From: Entomortierella parvispora
Lineage: Eukaryota > Mortierellomycota > Mortierellomycetes > Mortierellales > Mortierellaceae
NCBI GenBank assembly: GCA_963573315.1
Contig: OY752141.1
Location: forward strand, 4,030,001-4,094,000
Reading direction: 5' to 3'
DNA length: 64,000 nt
Position numbers and translations under genes: made by a program. Under the pieces are notes generated by a model. The model searched no databases. It was not told where the DNA came from and saw nothing but the letters and a program-made list of their open reading frames with translations. Position 1 is the first letter of the stretch. Every line of letters begins with the position of its first letter. Positions 44,006 to 54,925 of the stretch are shown one piece after another.

Positions 44006-45971
44006 AGACAGGGGCTACCAAGCAAATATCGTGTTGTTGTTAGTTGTTGCTGTTGACAGTCTATCACACCTGGCTGCACAATTTTTTTTGTTGTTTGCCA
44101 TGTGGCAGGACCACGCTGTCCAATTGCTCATCTCTTTTTTTTTTTTTTTTTTTCCCTGCCCGCTTGTGTTCAATGTGAAAAGGAAAGGTCCGACCAGGGA
44201 TCTCAAGGGTTTTTGAATCATCGATGACGATGACGATGTCGTCTACGGACAGCAGCAGCAGCAGGAGAGCGCACAACCGTGTGGAAATTGGGAGGGAAGG
44301 GAAGATTGAGAGCCGCTACAATGTTTTTTTTTACAGTAGTCCGTCGGTTGTGTTCAATTGCGTTTTCTTTCTTTTACATCAGCCGCGTGCTAGCGTTTTT
44401 CAAATGTACCTCGCCCCTCTCTTTCTTTTCCGCTTGTCCACACAGGCATGACGAGGGTTGACTGGGTTGGTGGTGGGCAGGGTCCCAAACTCAAAAATAA
44501 AAGTTGAAAGAGATGTGCCCATGGGATGTGTCAATCGTTCTGGATCGGATCTGAGGGTCGGAAGTCCAAGACGGGGACGAACATCAGAGACAGCTGGATC
44601 AGGAACGGAGTGGTGTAAGTGTGAGTGAGTACTGTCACTGTACATGCACTGGCGACAGCTGCACTGGCAGGACAGCATGGCATGGTATATGGCATTGGAG
44701 ACAGATAGGGAGATGGACAGATTGACAGACTGACAGACTGACAGACAGACGGACAGAGAAAGCCCTTATCAGGCACCGGTAAGGTGTAGCGTTGTCTTTT
44801 GGCACATGTTGCGGTTGCAGAGGAGGGGACTTGTGGGAAAGGAAGGATGTGCAGTGGCAGTACATTACATGAACATTCTTGTCTGTTCCGACGACAGACT
44901 CGTCCCCCCTCTGCAGTCATGTCCTTCATTCGGAAAGGATACCAGGTCACCACGATTAGCCACAGCCACACTACTAGTAAATCTTGATCGAACCACTTCA
45001 GGCGTGCAGACAGTGGTCGCGAGCGTGGAGTGTAGGCAACAGCTGGGGATGACGAGGGAGGATTGACCAAGGAAGCAAGCAAGCAATTGAAGAGAGACAG
45101 AGAAAGAGAGAGTGTGTGGAGAGAAAGAGAAAGAGAGGAAGGAGGAGGAGGGTTGGGAGGGAATGGCACCGTGTGCTACCCTGGCCGTCCCGTCCCAGCA
45201 GATCTCAGAGGGAGAGGGAGGGAGGAGAGGAGAGAGAGAGAGAAAGGACAAGACCATGTCCAACGATGAACGCTTGTGCAAGTTGTGTTTCCCCCCCAAA
45301 GCAAGCAAGGCCAACTCTTCCTTTTCTTTGTCTCTTGCACCCACCTGCTCTTTGTTGTCTAATCAATCTCTCTCTTTCCTTGCACTCCATCCCATTCCAT
45401 CACTCTCCTCACTCTTTGCTCCATCCCCACCGCCCCCTCCATTCGCTTGTTACATATATTGCCCCTGCTGCAGTGGAAATAGCTTCCTTCTTCTTCTTCT
45501 TCTCTCGCCTCTTTTCTTGCTCTGACACACACTCTCACCCACGCACATCATCCACTCTGTTCGTCTGCCTCCGTCCTTGCTTGTTCCTGCGCTCCTCTCC
45601 GTGTTCTCTCGTACATACCCTTTGTTTGCCATCCATCATCCACATCGTCCACACTTTTGTATTATAATTATTATTATTATTATACCCCTCCTTCTCTTCT
45701 CTCTCTCTCTCTCTCTCTCGTTCTCTCTTGCTCTCTCTCTCGTTCTCTCTCTCTTCTCTCTCCCCTCCTCGTTTTGCTTTCCCTTGACCCCTCCTCCTTG
45801 TCGTCTCGTCTTGTCTATCTCTCTCTCTCTCTCATTCTCTCTCTCTCCGCGTGGCATTTCTTTATCTTTTTTTAAATTCCAAGCATCCATACCCTTGCCT
45901 TGTCACCGTCCTTCTTGGGTTCTGGCTTGCAGCATTTTTATTCAGGCACAGGCAACACAATACAACCAACC
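43571..45971. other. 2.4-kb gene-free region with microsatellites and a long CT-rich tract
   Basis: I find no credible frame. The region holds a (GA)n run at 43975-44001, T-rich runs near 44080 and 44135-44153, loose GACA repeats at 44695-44757, ATT repeats at 45660-45682, and a long pyrimidine tract of CTCTCT units (45695-45850). The pyrimidine tract ends about 120 bp before the ATG at 45972 and is probably the promoter and 5' UTR of that gene. Confidence 0.55.
43975..44001 (+). repeat. (GA)n microsatellite
   Basis: About thirteen consecutive GA units are followed by A6. It lies downstream of the SAMHD1-like gene. Confidence 0.95.
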
Positions 45972-48900
45972 ATGGCAGTGCGCGCCCTTCCAAATAACCC
46001 AGTCATTGACACCACGCGTTCGCTACTGACCCAGGACAGCAGCAACAACGGCCATCCTTACCACAATTCGCCGACCGCTATATCCGCCTCTTCTCCCTTG
46101 GCACCTTCCTTTTCCTTTCCAAAGACCATCACGGACTCGACACCCGAACAGCAACAACAGCAACAACAGCACCAGCAGCAACAAATAGAAAAGACTGGCA
46201 GCGGTAGCTACACATCCTCGTCCGTCATCCCCGCACACTCGTCCTTGCCTTCCCCACTCTCTCCTCGACTTTCGGACTCGCCTCCATCCTTCGGGTCCTC
46301 GATGCAAGAGTTCCTCAACTCCCATCCTGCCCCATCTTGCATGGCTGCACTCCCTCCGCGCCATCCCCCCACATCTTTTCCACCTTCTTCATCCACAGGT
46401 GGGCACCAACACTTGGCCCGTGGAGCCCTTTCAACCTCAGCCCTCCCGCACTTGGAGACTTCTCCAGAAGCTTGGCTCGCACACGCAGCGCAACAACGAC
46501 GCCATCTCTCCACAGGATCCTTTTCATCCACGACTTCGTCCACCTCTTCCTCTTCTGTGTTCCCCCCAACATACTCGGAGAAAATGATGAGGCCAAGAAC
46601 ACCGTCTTCTCTCCCTGCCACCCCAATGCAATTTGCCGAAAGTGAGCGGGTTATGAGCGATACAGGCGCAGAATCGGACGATCCGGATCAGGAACCAGAG
46701 TTGAACGCGTTCGTGCGACCCTCGGAGCTGAGGGCGTCTCTGATGGCCAGGGCCCAGAAGAGTGTGGCCAAGATCAAGACCCGGTCGGCATCCATGCCGT
46801 TTGAACAGGGCGTCCGACTCTCTGTGCAGTCGAATCGCAGGCAAGTTTTTAGTCTTTTCTTTTCTTTTTTTGCGGGCCATTGGTTCTCTTTTTTTTTTTT
46901 TTTTGTTTCCATCATTTTTCGTGATAAAATGAGGGATGCAGCATCCAGGGGGGGAAGAAGGAGAAGGTGGAAAAAAAATACGGAGGCTCTCGACGACAGT
47001 TTGTTACGAGACTAGGGGATGGGCCTGGTACGGGGCGACGGGAGGGTTGAGTCTCAACTCGAACAATCCATGGTCGGGCCGACTGGAGCGAGGGGTGCAA
47101 GGTCGCGGATGGAACAGGGCTTGCTCTGGTCACCGTCAGGAAAGAAAAAACATGATGTGCAGACTGGGGATGCTGCATGCAATATCGGCGTCATTGAAGC
47201 CATGCAGTGCAACACGAAAAATCCCGCCCTGGCGGCTGTGATGGCCAAGGCGCGTGTTGGGACGTGCTCTGACTTTACATCTTTGGCCCCGATCTCCCCT
47301 TGCTTCTTGCCTTTCGATCACCCTCTTTTTCCATTCTCTGCTCCGATGAGATTTGTTACTTGCTTTTCCTCTCTTCTTGTTTTTGCTATTGCAGGGGTGA
47401 AGGAAGTAAGGAAGGAAGGCAGGAAGAAGACAGGAGGGAAGGAGCAAACCAGCAGAAACGCATGCGTGTTGGGTTGTTGTGGAGTCACTCTTCCCATCAT
47501 GCCTCAATCTGCTTGTAAAAGGAGGGAGGGGGTCAGTAGGATCGATCCCCTTGGACACGCTGGCTGACTCTTTTTTTTTTTTTTTCCTCCTCTCCTTTCC
47601 TCTCTCTGATTCTTCCCACACGCCCCACTCATAACTATCACAATCATCTTCCATTTCTTTTTGCTTCCCTTCTTGTGGGCACTGGAACACTCCAACAGCC
47701 TCAGCAGCGCCTACGAGTCACGTCCTTCTGCTCGCTCCTCCATGTCGTCTACAATCAGCGGCTGGGCAAGGGCACGGACATCCTCGGTCAGCTCTCAAGA
47801 AAGTAACGGCTCTGTCAACCTGGAGGCTCTCATCGCAGAAGGGTCTGACATCAACGAAGAATGTCCACTGGATCTGGAAGAGGGTGACGATCTCGAATGG
47901 TCAAAAGAGCAGCAACAACAACAACAGCTGCAACAGCAACAACATCGACTCCCACAACAGCCAGAACCTCAACTTCAACCGCGCTCTCGGAACGTAAGTG
48001 AGGCGGGAAAGAGTTTTTCCAACACAACAAGGATGTCCACATGTTTGTTTTTCACTTTCAAAAAAGTGAATGCTCGAATAACGTAGTTCTTTGGTTCTCC
48101 CCTCCAGCAGAGTCAAAACAATGCCCGGAGCAGGACAGTCTCTGAAGAGACGGCGATGCGGCAGTTCGAGAACCAGGCCGCGGAAGAACTTTGGGATGAA
48201 TACGTGAGCGACTCTGAGGTGCGTCTTTTTTCTTTGATACTTGGGGAGGGGGATTGAACATTGAGATGATAAAGACAATTTCTCATCCTTTTTGCTCTTG
48301 TTCTGATAGATGGTGGCAGCAGAGGAAGACCCAGAGTTTGGTCACGCCCTTCGATCCTTCTCACAAATGTCTCTTAGAGCCTCGTCTACCCCCGGTATTC
48401 GCGGATTGAGCTATGGCGGACTCTCAAGACTGGCCACACCATCTACTTCAACACGCTTTGCAGACGGCAGAAACCCCTATGACTTGGATGGTGATTCCAT
48501 GGAAACTCCATCTGGATTGCAGAACCCAAGAGCAGGAAATCGTCTGAGTGCCGCTAGCACCTCGAGCAATACCAGCTCTTCTAGCGGACGGGGCAATCTT
48601 TACAGCAAACTCCCTTCACTGGGTGCGTCGTCCTCGCGACTGCCCGCTGCAGGATCTGGATCAGGATTGAAGGCGCCTGTGAGTCGGTTAGCGGCCCCTT
48701 CAGCAGCTCGTTCAGGTTTGGTACAACCCAAGACAGCGACTTCAGGAATCGCCACTTCCAAGATTGGATCAGTGGTTCGGCCCACAGGAGGAGCGGCCAA
48801 CAGGAGTGGACTGCAGGCTCCCAAAGCCTCTGGATTATCCGCTACAAGGGGTGGTCAGGCGGCTCTTGGACGGACAGGCATCCCTCCTCGAGCAGTTTCG

Positions 48901-49842
48901 GCAGGTGATCAGCGCAAGGCTACAATCATGCCGGGTCGTACTTCCACAGGAGTTCCTCGGGCCGGAAGTGCAAGTCAGTTGGCGGCCCCTTCAACTATCA
49001 AGAGGTCAACGCCTACTGCTGGGACTTCTTCAATTGCTATTGGCAAAACTGCTGCTAAACGGCAGTCTCTCCTTCCATCGCCTGGTATGACTACGTCGTC
49101 GTCTCGTATCGCACCTCCAGGAAGGATACCAGCTAGGACTAGTCCAGCCAAAGCTGGGTCTCAGGGTTCTCTTCAGCTCACGAGCCCCTCACGGTTACCC
49201 TCAGGACGGCCTGCGAGTACAGCCTCCTATATGGTATCGCCCACCTCTTCTCAGTCTTCGACATCTTCTATTCGATCAATGTCGCATGACACTGTGACCC
49301 CATTGTCACAACGACTTAACCATGCCACGGGCACGAGTGCTGGATCGCGTCTGACGAACCCCGGATCTGCCAGGACTGTGTCTATGTATGGATCGAGCAG
49401 TCGATTGTTGGCACCCAACTCTTTCTCCTCGGCCGCGGCCGTTGCTGCTGCTGATCGGGAACAGGACTATGTTGATTCCCTGGATCAACAACAGGAAGAC
49501 TACTCTGTTTTGACACCACCACAATCGCCTTCGACCTCCAAGACCGCCATCTCCCGACCATTGGGTGGCATCCCCACGCCGCGATCTGGATTGAAAGCTC
49601 CTTCTGCGTCATCTTCGAGGCTGGTTCCTCCATCGGTCTCGACAGCGAGATCCACCCGCCCCAACTCGCCTTCGCCTCTGAGTGCGGGATCAAATTCAAG
49701 TGTGGGCTCAAACTCCTTTTTGGCTAGACCCCGCACCCCGACCTCCAACGCGAATGGTGCATCAGCATCTGGAATCCCTGCGTATGGAAGCCGTTTGCCT
49801 ACTGGAATGCTCAGCCCGCGTGCAGGCGTGTCGCGTCATTAA
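45972..49842 (+). CDS. Ser/Pro-rich protein with SxIP-like motifs, candidate microtubule plus-end binder
   Basis: Four exons (45972-46840, 47699-47993, 48108-48218, 48310-49842) join in frame to 935 residues. The first intron is 858 nt, the longest I see, and starts with a GC donor (CAG-GCAAGT). The N-terminal part has a Gln run and Ser/Pro/Thr stretches. A conserved-looking patch is NAFVRPSELRASLMARAQKSVAKIKT (read in two parts), then an acidic segment and ENQAAEELWDEY. The C-terminal 500 residues repeat short motifs: SGLKAP three times, SRLAAPS and SQLAAPS, TGIPPRA, GGIPTPR, and SGIPAYGSRLP, a canonical SxIP sequence in a basic Ser/Pro context. Such motifs recruit proteins to microtubule ends through EB1. 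This is motif-based inference; the family itself is unrecognised. Confidence 0.65.
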
Positions 49843-50599
49843 GCGGACAAGGGATCATCTGCCTTTTATTTTTGCCTCTTTTTGATTATTGTTTATTTTC
49901 TTTTGTGATTGACCCATGGAGCAAAGTTGGAGCTCAACAAAAAGGAAAACAAGGAAGGTCCCTTGTTTTGGCGGAAGAAGGAGCGAAGCAAAAAAGAACG
50001 AAGAGAGAGAGTCCGTTGTACCTGTAAATAGTTTCTTTTCAGTTCTATTTCTATTTGTGTTTTTGTTGTTGAAATACCCAGGAAACCACGAAAAACGTTG
50101 GTTTGTCCACAAAAAAAAAGTACGGAAGCGATTGCAAAAAAGAGAGGCAAAACTGTCTCTGAAGAAAAGAAATAAATGAAAAACTTTCCAACTGAAAAAA
50201 AGGCATTGAGAACATTGCTTAATGTGAGTTCTTCTGGACTATCACGTCCAATACCCAGCACCCTTCCAAGTCCCAGTCAAAACTATTCTGCAGTATACCT
50301 TTCCCAATTGAGCAAGATTCTAGCGCTTCGCCCCAGTTGTTGCACAATATCATGTCAACAATCTGCAACGTGTGCAGCAGAACAAACGCGTCGATTCTCT
50401 CTGGAAGAGATCCGATCGTCTCCACACTGTTTTGTCAAAGAGTGGCAACCCTTGTCCCATGGGCAGAGTATTTTTCTCGTGCGACCTACAGCAGCACCCC
50501 GGAGATCCCTGTTGTTTTTGCCAAAGTTCCCAGCCACATTGCCACATGCAAAAACAAAAGTAACACTACATTCTCAGCGCACATAGAGGGTTCTCCCCG
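49843..50599. other. 3' flank and gene-free spacer
   Basis: AT-rich at first (3' UTR of the preceding gene, with TTTTATTTTTGCC soon after the stop), then unremarkable sequence. I see no gene. Homology to the F-box upstream region begins near 50600. Confidence 0.45.
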
Positions 50600-51235
50600 C
50601 CTCTCCAAGATCCGGTGCGGCTCTCATCACCTCCTACTCCTCCATCACTATCACGTCACCTCTTCGACATCTCTTTCGCCTCCTCCCCAGCTCGAAGGTG
50701 CCTATCTATCAAACTTCCACCCTCTTTCTCCTTCAGGCCCTGTCACATGTCCCCGAATACTCCCACCACCGTTCGATCCATTTTCTATTTACAATCCGTT
50801 CTTGACATCTGTTTTACAAGTCGTAGATCTTCATAGTTCTTTCCCTGTCGCGCAGTCGCTGAAGTGATCCCCAGACTGCCCGCAGAGCACACACTTTCCG
50901 GCTTGCCACCAGAGATCGCAGGCTTGATTTCTACGCGTATGGTCGCGTGCCGCGTGCCTACCGCGTGGCACTGAACAAGGCTACAAGGCCCTATTCTCTT
51001 ACCTTTGCTCTTGGAGACTGTCGAACTGGGACCAAGAGAAAATCTCGCCTCAAGTTTTGTGTCCAGGCAGAGGCTGCTCAGTTGAAACGCCTCTCGAATC
51101 CGGCTCTTGGCGTCTCCGCAGGGCCTGGAGCATGCCAGACTCTTATATCGGCATCAGGTCTTGCAGTTTGCATGAGGTCAAGCTTGGTCTCGAGTAAACG
51201 ACTGTTTGATTTCCACCGACCAGATGGTGAAAGTA
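50600..51235 (+). pseudogene. Fossil of the 5' part of the 16723-18375-type F-box gene
   Basis: The upstream landmarks CCCTGTCACATGTC (50737) and CTTGACATCTGTTTTA (50800) match those before the minus-strand F-box gene. The coding relic follows in broken frames. EHTLSGLPPEIAG parallels PEHTLAGLPPEIAG, LLETVELGPREN parallels LFQTVELGPRES, and LASPQGLEHARLLYRHQ parallels FASPAGLEHAEILYRNQ. HEVKLGLE parallels REVKLGF. Multiple stops and indels make it non-coding. About 10 bp after the last similarity it meets the third copy of the inverted-repeat sequence, so some 1.1 kb of gene body is missing. Confidence 0.85.
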
Positions 51236-51239
51236 AATT

Positions 51240-51470
51240 GGTCGCGAAGCCTTGGGGAGGCACCTGTGTCCATTCTAGATCGGGCTTTTTAAAATGCAAT
51301 CTGCTACTCCTGGTGGGGAGGTGGACCAGATATAGGCCTGGGAACGCGATGACCTACCTACCGCCTGCTTGTTGGGCGCGCCCTGCACAACTTTTTTGCT
51401 CTTTTCGTTTCAGAAAGCAAAGTTGACCGAGAGCAGGCCTTTGACAGAATGACTGTTGTTGAATAAAGCA
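51240..51470 (+). repeat. Third, diverged copy of the inverted-repeat sequence
   Basis: It corresponds to 19575-19800 in the same orientation. Shared blocks are CACCTGTGTCCAT, GGCGCGCCCTGCACAACTTTT, TTTCAGAAAGCAAAGTTGACCGAGAGCAGG (with differences) and TGTTGTTGAATAAA at the end. Substitutions and small gaps are frequent, unlike the near-identical arms at 14916 and 19763. Its position just downstream of an F-box fossil mirrors the position of the left arm downstream of the 16723-18375 gene. Confidence 0.85.
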
Positions 51471-52899
51471 AGTGGTATTTTAGTCATCTCGAGGAACCTG
51501 AAATGGGGTTGCAGTGCGAGGGGAAAAAGGAAAGAGACGCGAGTAGCAAGTTGGGTTGAGAGACTGATTCGCAGTCTCTGAACCTTGAACGCACTGTGAA
51601 ATCTGTTCTCTTATCCCGGTGCCAAGGATGGAAGAGGGCATGCCAGGTTGTCTCTTATGTTCGGCAGGCAATGGCAACCCCAAGCATCCACGAATGCGTT
51701 TATTATACAGCCAATGCCAAGTACAACATCAAGTAGAAAGAGGCCACTTTTGTACTACATCGTACGGACTGTGTAGATTTATGGTGTCCCAAGGCGGTGG
51801 CATCTCTTATTCTCCACTTTCCGGCGACGGGGGGTTCCGAACATCTAAAGCCATCATGATCAAACTTGTACAAAACGGATCTTTTCTCAAAGTTGACGAC
51901 CCATATCCGACGCTGCTGCCATTGCACTCGCACGAGTTATTTTGACAGCACTGACGATTGTGGATCGCCTTTCAACGTTCGACGCAGTCACCAGACACTG
52001 TGCGAATTTTTTTTTCTTTTTTACTCAAGGTAATGGTGCTATGTACAATTGGACTTGGGAGAAGTCTTGCAGTTGTCCGTGTGAAGGTGTTTCCCTTCTC
52101 TTGTTTCTTTACAGGACAACATGACTGACATGGCGGCGAAGCGAGGGATCAGTTCTGAGCTTGTGGAAAGCGGTGAAGAGACCGAAACTGATGCCGCTTG
52201 AGACAAAAGCGATAAGAGGGACGATATCGGTCGTTGGCTTCAAGCCTCGCGAAGCCTGCCTGAGAAGACGAGCGGTGTGCATGTTGGCTGGAGGTAAAGA
52301 GTAGATGAGATGTTTGGTTTTTTTGGAGGTTGTTAGAGAATGGTTTTGTGGGTGGATTGTGAAAGAAAAAACAGGGAGGTGCTGTTATAAGTGACGGAAG
52401 AGAGTGATCACGGGAAGGAGAGGTGAGTGGCCCGGACCATGTCATTGGCCTGGACATGGAACAAAGACGCGCTCTTTCAATGGCTTCCATTGCATTAGGC
52501 TGTCCTGTCGCCAACGATTTCAGTGGCCATGATCCAGACCTGCCTAGTGCCAAAAAAAAAAAAAAAAAAAAAAAAAGGACGCCCTTCCCATAAAAAAAAT
52601 GAGGTTGAGACAAACCCCTCTCACGAGTCAGGAGGCGGCTGGAGAGCAACAACCCAACGACGATGACAAGCGAAGGTGAAAGATGGAAAGAGGCGACGGC
52701 GTCGTGGAAGGACAACACGGGCGAGTTTTCATAGTCAGTGAGAAACACACCTAGAGTCTTCCCGCGTGTCCGTGCCGTCCGTGCCACAGATCCTGTTCCA
52801 ATGTGCACTGCGGCGCTCTCGTCTTCCCTTCCATTGATTGGATTCAACCATCGCTTTCATCAATCCATCCTCCCTGCATTGGTTGCATCCGAACAAACA
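51471..52899. other. Gene-free region upstream of an F-box gene, with a poly-A tract
   Basis: The frames here are low-complexity shadows. A homopolymer of about 26 A occurs at 52551-52576. The last 300 bp before the ATG at 52900 presumably hold the promoter. Confidence 0.45.
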
Positions 52900-54816
52900 A
52901 TGGCCCCCATCGCATCCATCGAGTGCATCCTAGCCATCCCCCCCATTCGTCACCGCATCAGCATCCACCTTCGCCAACACGATCTTGCCCAGGCAGTACG
53001 CGTTAACCGAGCCTGGCACCGGGTTCTGCTCCCCCACCTCTGGTCTCTTCTCAAGGGTTTCAATCTCCACTCGTTTCAATCTCCAGAAATCCGAGCCTCA
53101 CTCGTGAACAATGGCCACCACATCCGCGTCCTCCGCACCAACACGCACGAGTTCTTGACTTTCCTCGGACCCACCTGCGCCAACCTGGTCACGTTTGATT
53201 ATTCAGGATCCTTTCCAGCAGAGGCACGCGAGGACCGATCCGTTGGAGATCTAGTCAATGCTTCATCATGGTCACCTCAGGGAATTCAGACACAAGAGAA
53301 TTCTCCTGGACAAACAAAACAAGGAGAAAATGAGGGACAAGGACTAGATCCGTTATCACCGCAACTTCCTTGCCATGAGCGGGCCTTGGAATTGATGGGT
53401 AGTTTCGTTCTCCAGAATCAGAATCTGACGACACTCAGCTTTCGACGCTTTGTGGATTCACGGCGGTACCTGGACCGACTCTTGACACACTATCAAATCT
53501 TGAAACAGCTGCCAAAACTCAAGGACCTGACCCTGACTTCCAAAAGCCTACATTCCTCTGCCTTGGCGGTACTATTGAGACAGGGTCAAAATTTGGAGAG
53601 ACTTTGTCTCAAGATTCGACAGATTGAATGGCAGATCCGTTATAGTAACCAGGAGATGGCCGCTGTCTTGCAGGAACCCTCGACGGCTGGAAAGACATGG
53701 AAACTCAAGGAGCTGCAATTCGGTCCTATTGAAGGGTTTGATGTCAGCATCCTGGTCGGGGCAGCAGGAGGATCGCTGGAATCTTTGGGATTGGAACGTC
53801 TGTCCCTTTATGAGGCCCAAGTCTTGTCAAAGGTTGTGCGAGAACAATGTCCAAACTTGAAGCATCTCGTGATCAGGACCGACAACAAGATTGACAAGAA
53901 TGGATTGTCCCTTCTCCTGGATGCCGCAGCAGGAGCTGCCGCGCCTTCACAGTCATTTCGAAAGTCTACAAAAGGATGCGACAACAGCAATACGACTTTT
54001 GTAACACCATCACCGCCACTGGCATTGCCGCATCCTAAACAGATTCGAGGAGGATTGACGGATTTCCAAGGGCATGCTTTGATCCTACCGGATTTCCTTA
54101 TCCCTCGACTGTTTGCGAAACATTATGAAAGCATCGAGTTTTTGGATCTGTCTCGATCTCAGGGAATCAAGAGTGAGAGTATTCAACGGATCCTGTGTCA
54201 ATGCCCAAATTTACGTGTCCTAGATATGGCGAGCGAATACTTGACGTTGGAAACCAAGGACATTCTGTGCGGGCCAAGATGGGCTTGTGAGAGGTTGGAA
54301 ATCTTGCAGATAGAGATTACCTGTAGTCCCCCTCCTTATGATGACCTGCCCCCCTTGCCACCATTGGATGCAAACGACGATGACAACCACAGCACTACCA
54401 CATTGAAGGATCGGCCTTGGACCGCAATCGAGGTTCAAAAACAGGTCCTTGCTCAGATTGGAACGTTCACACGGATGCAGGAGCTGATGATTGGAGGCTC
54501 GCACGGCCGATCCCTAGATTTGACACTGAGAGAAGGAGGGCTTCAATTGCTTTCAGGATTGAAGAGGATGCGGAATATGAACGTCAAAAAAATGGGACAC
54601 AAGGCTGGACAACAGGAGCTGGAGTGGATGTTGCAACAATGGCCTATGGTACGCTTGCTCATGTTCCAAGGCTATAATCCAGACACGGTTGATTTTGACA
54701 GGCTCGCTCAATTGAAGATTGCAGGAAGAAAGGGAGTAACAGCTACTCAATCAAGGCACCCAGGCAAAAAAGTTGTCCTCAACGACAGTGATCTCTCCCA
54801 AAGTCAACTTGTCTGA
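52900..54816 (+). CDS. F-box/LRR-like protein, intact; paralogue of the facing gene
   Basis: This is a single-exon gene. The in-frame ATG at 52900 (MAPIASIECILAIPPIRH) is preferred to upstream starts and gives 638 residues. The N-terminus has the F-box core LRQHDLAQAVRVNRAWHRVLLPHLW. LRR-like segments follow: LTTLSFRRFVDSRRYLDRL, LKDLTLTSKSLHSSAL, LERLCLKIRQIEW and LKHLVIRTDNKIDKNG. Late conserved blocks are DFQGHALILPDFLIPRLF and FLDLSRSQGIKSESIQ. Nearly every block recurs in the convergent gene at 54926-56731. By family analogy it would be an SCF ubiquitin-ligase adaptor; the target is unknown. No frameshift is seen, unlike the genes at 12.8 and 16.7 kb. Confidence 0.85.
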   Translation: MAPIASIECILAIPPIRHRISIHLRQHDLAQAVRVNRAWHRVLLPHLWSLLKGFNLHSFQSPEIRASLVNNGHHIRVLRTNTHEFLTFLGPTCANLVTFDYSGSFPAEAREDRSVGDLVNASSWSPQGIQTQENSPGQTKQGENEGQGLDPLSPQLPCHERALELMGSFVLQNQNLTTLSFRRFVDSRRYLDRLLTHYQILKQLPKLKDLTLTSKSLHSSALAVLLRQGQNLERLCLKIRQIEWQIRYSNQEMAAVLQEPSTAGKTWKLKELQFGPIEGFDVSILVGAAGGSLESLGLERLSLYEAQVLSKVVREQCPNLKHLVIRTDNKIDKNGLSLLLDAAAGAAAPSQSFRKSTKGCDNSNTTFVTPSPPLALPHPKQIRGGLTDFQGHALILPDFLIPRLFAKHYESIEFLDLSRSQGIKSESIQRILCQCPNLRVLDMASEYLTLETKDILCGPRWACERLEILQIEITCSPPPYDDLPPLPPLDANDDDNHSTTTLKDRPWTAIEVQKQVLAQIGTFTRMQELMIGGSHGRSLDLTLREGGLQLLSGLKRMRNMNVKKMGHKAGQQELEWMLQQWPMVRLLMFQGYNPDTVDFDRLAQLKIAGRKGVTATQSRHPGKKVVLNDSDLSQSQLV

Positions 54817-54925
54817 AAACAAAGAATTTGTTGTAAAAGTTTCCTCATTTTTGTCATCTTTTCTTCTCAAAAGACACCACACCTACGACCGGCTTTCGTT
54901 TCATGAAAACGCTGTCGTTGTCATT

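Noticed and set aside
44690-44760. GACA repeats as a possible CRISPR-like or satellite array
   Set aside because: Irregular short tandem repeat only, without unique spacers.
46841-47698. Several open frames inside the long intron of the SxIP-type gene
   Set aside because: Low-complexity Arg/Lys/Gly frames without homology patterns. The flanking exons join in frame without them.
52149-52847. 232-codon minus-strand frame upstream of an F-box gene
   Set aside because: It spans a poly-A/T tract (Phe run) with no family-like pattern and covers the presumed promoter.
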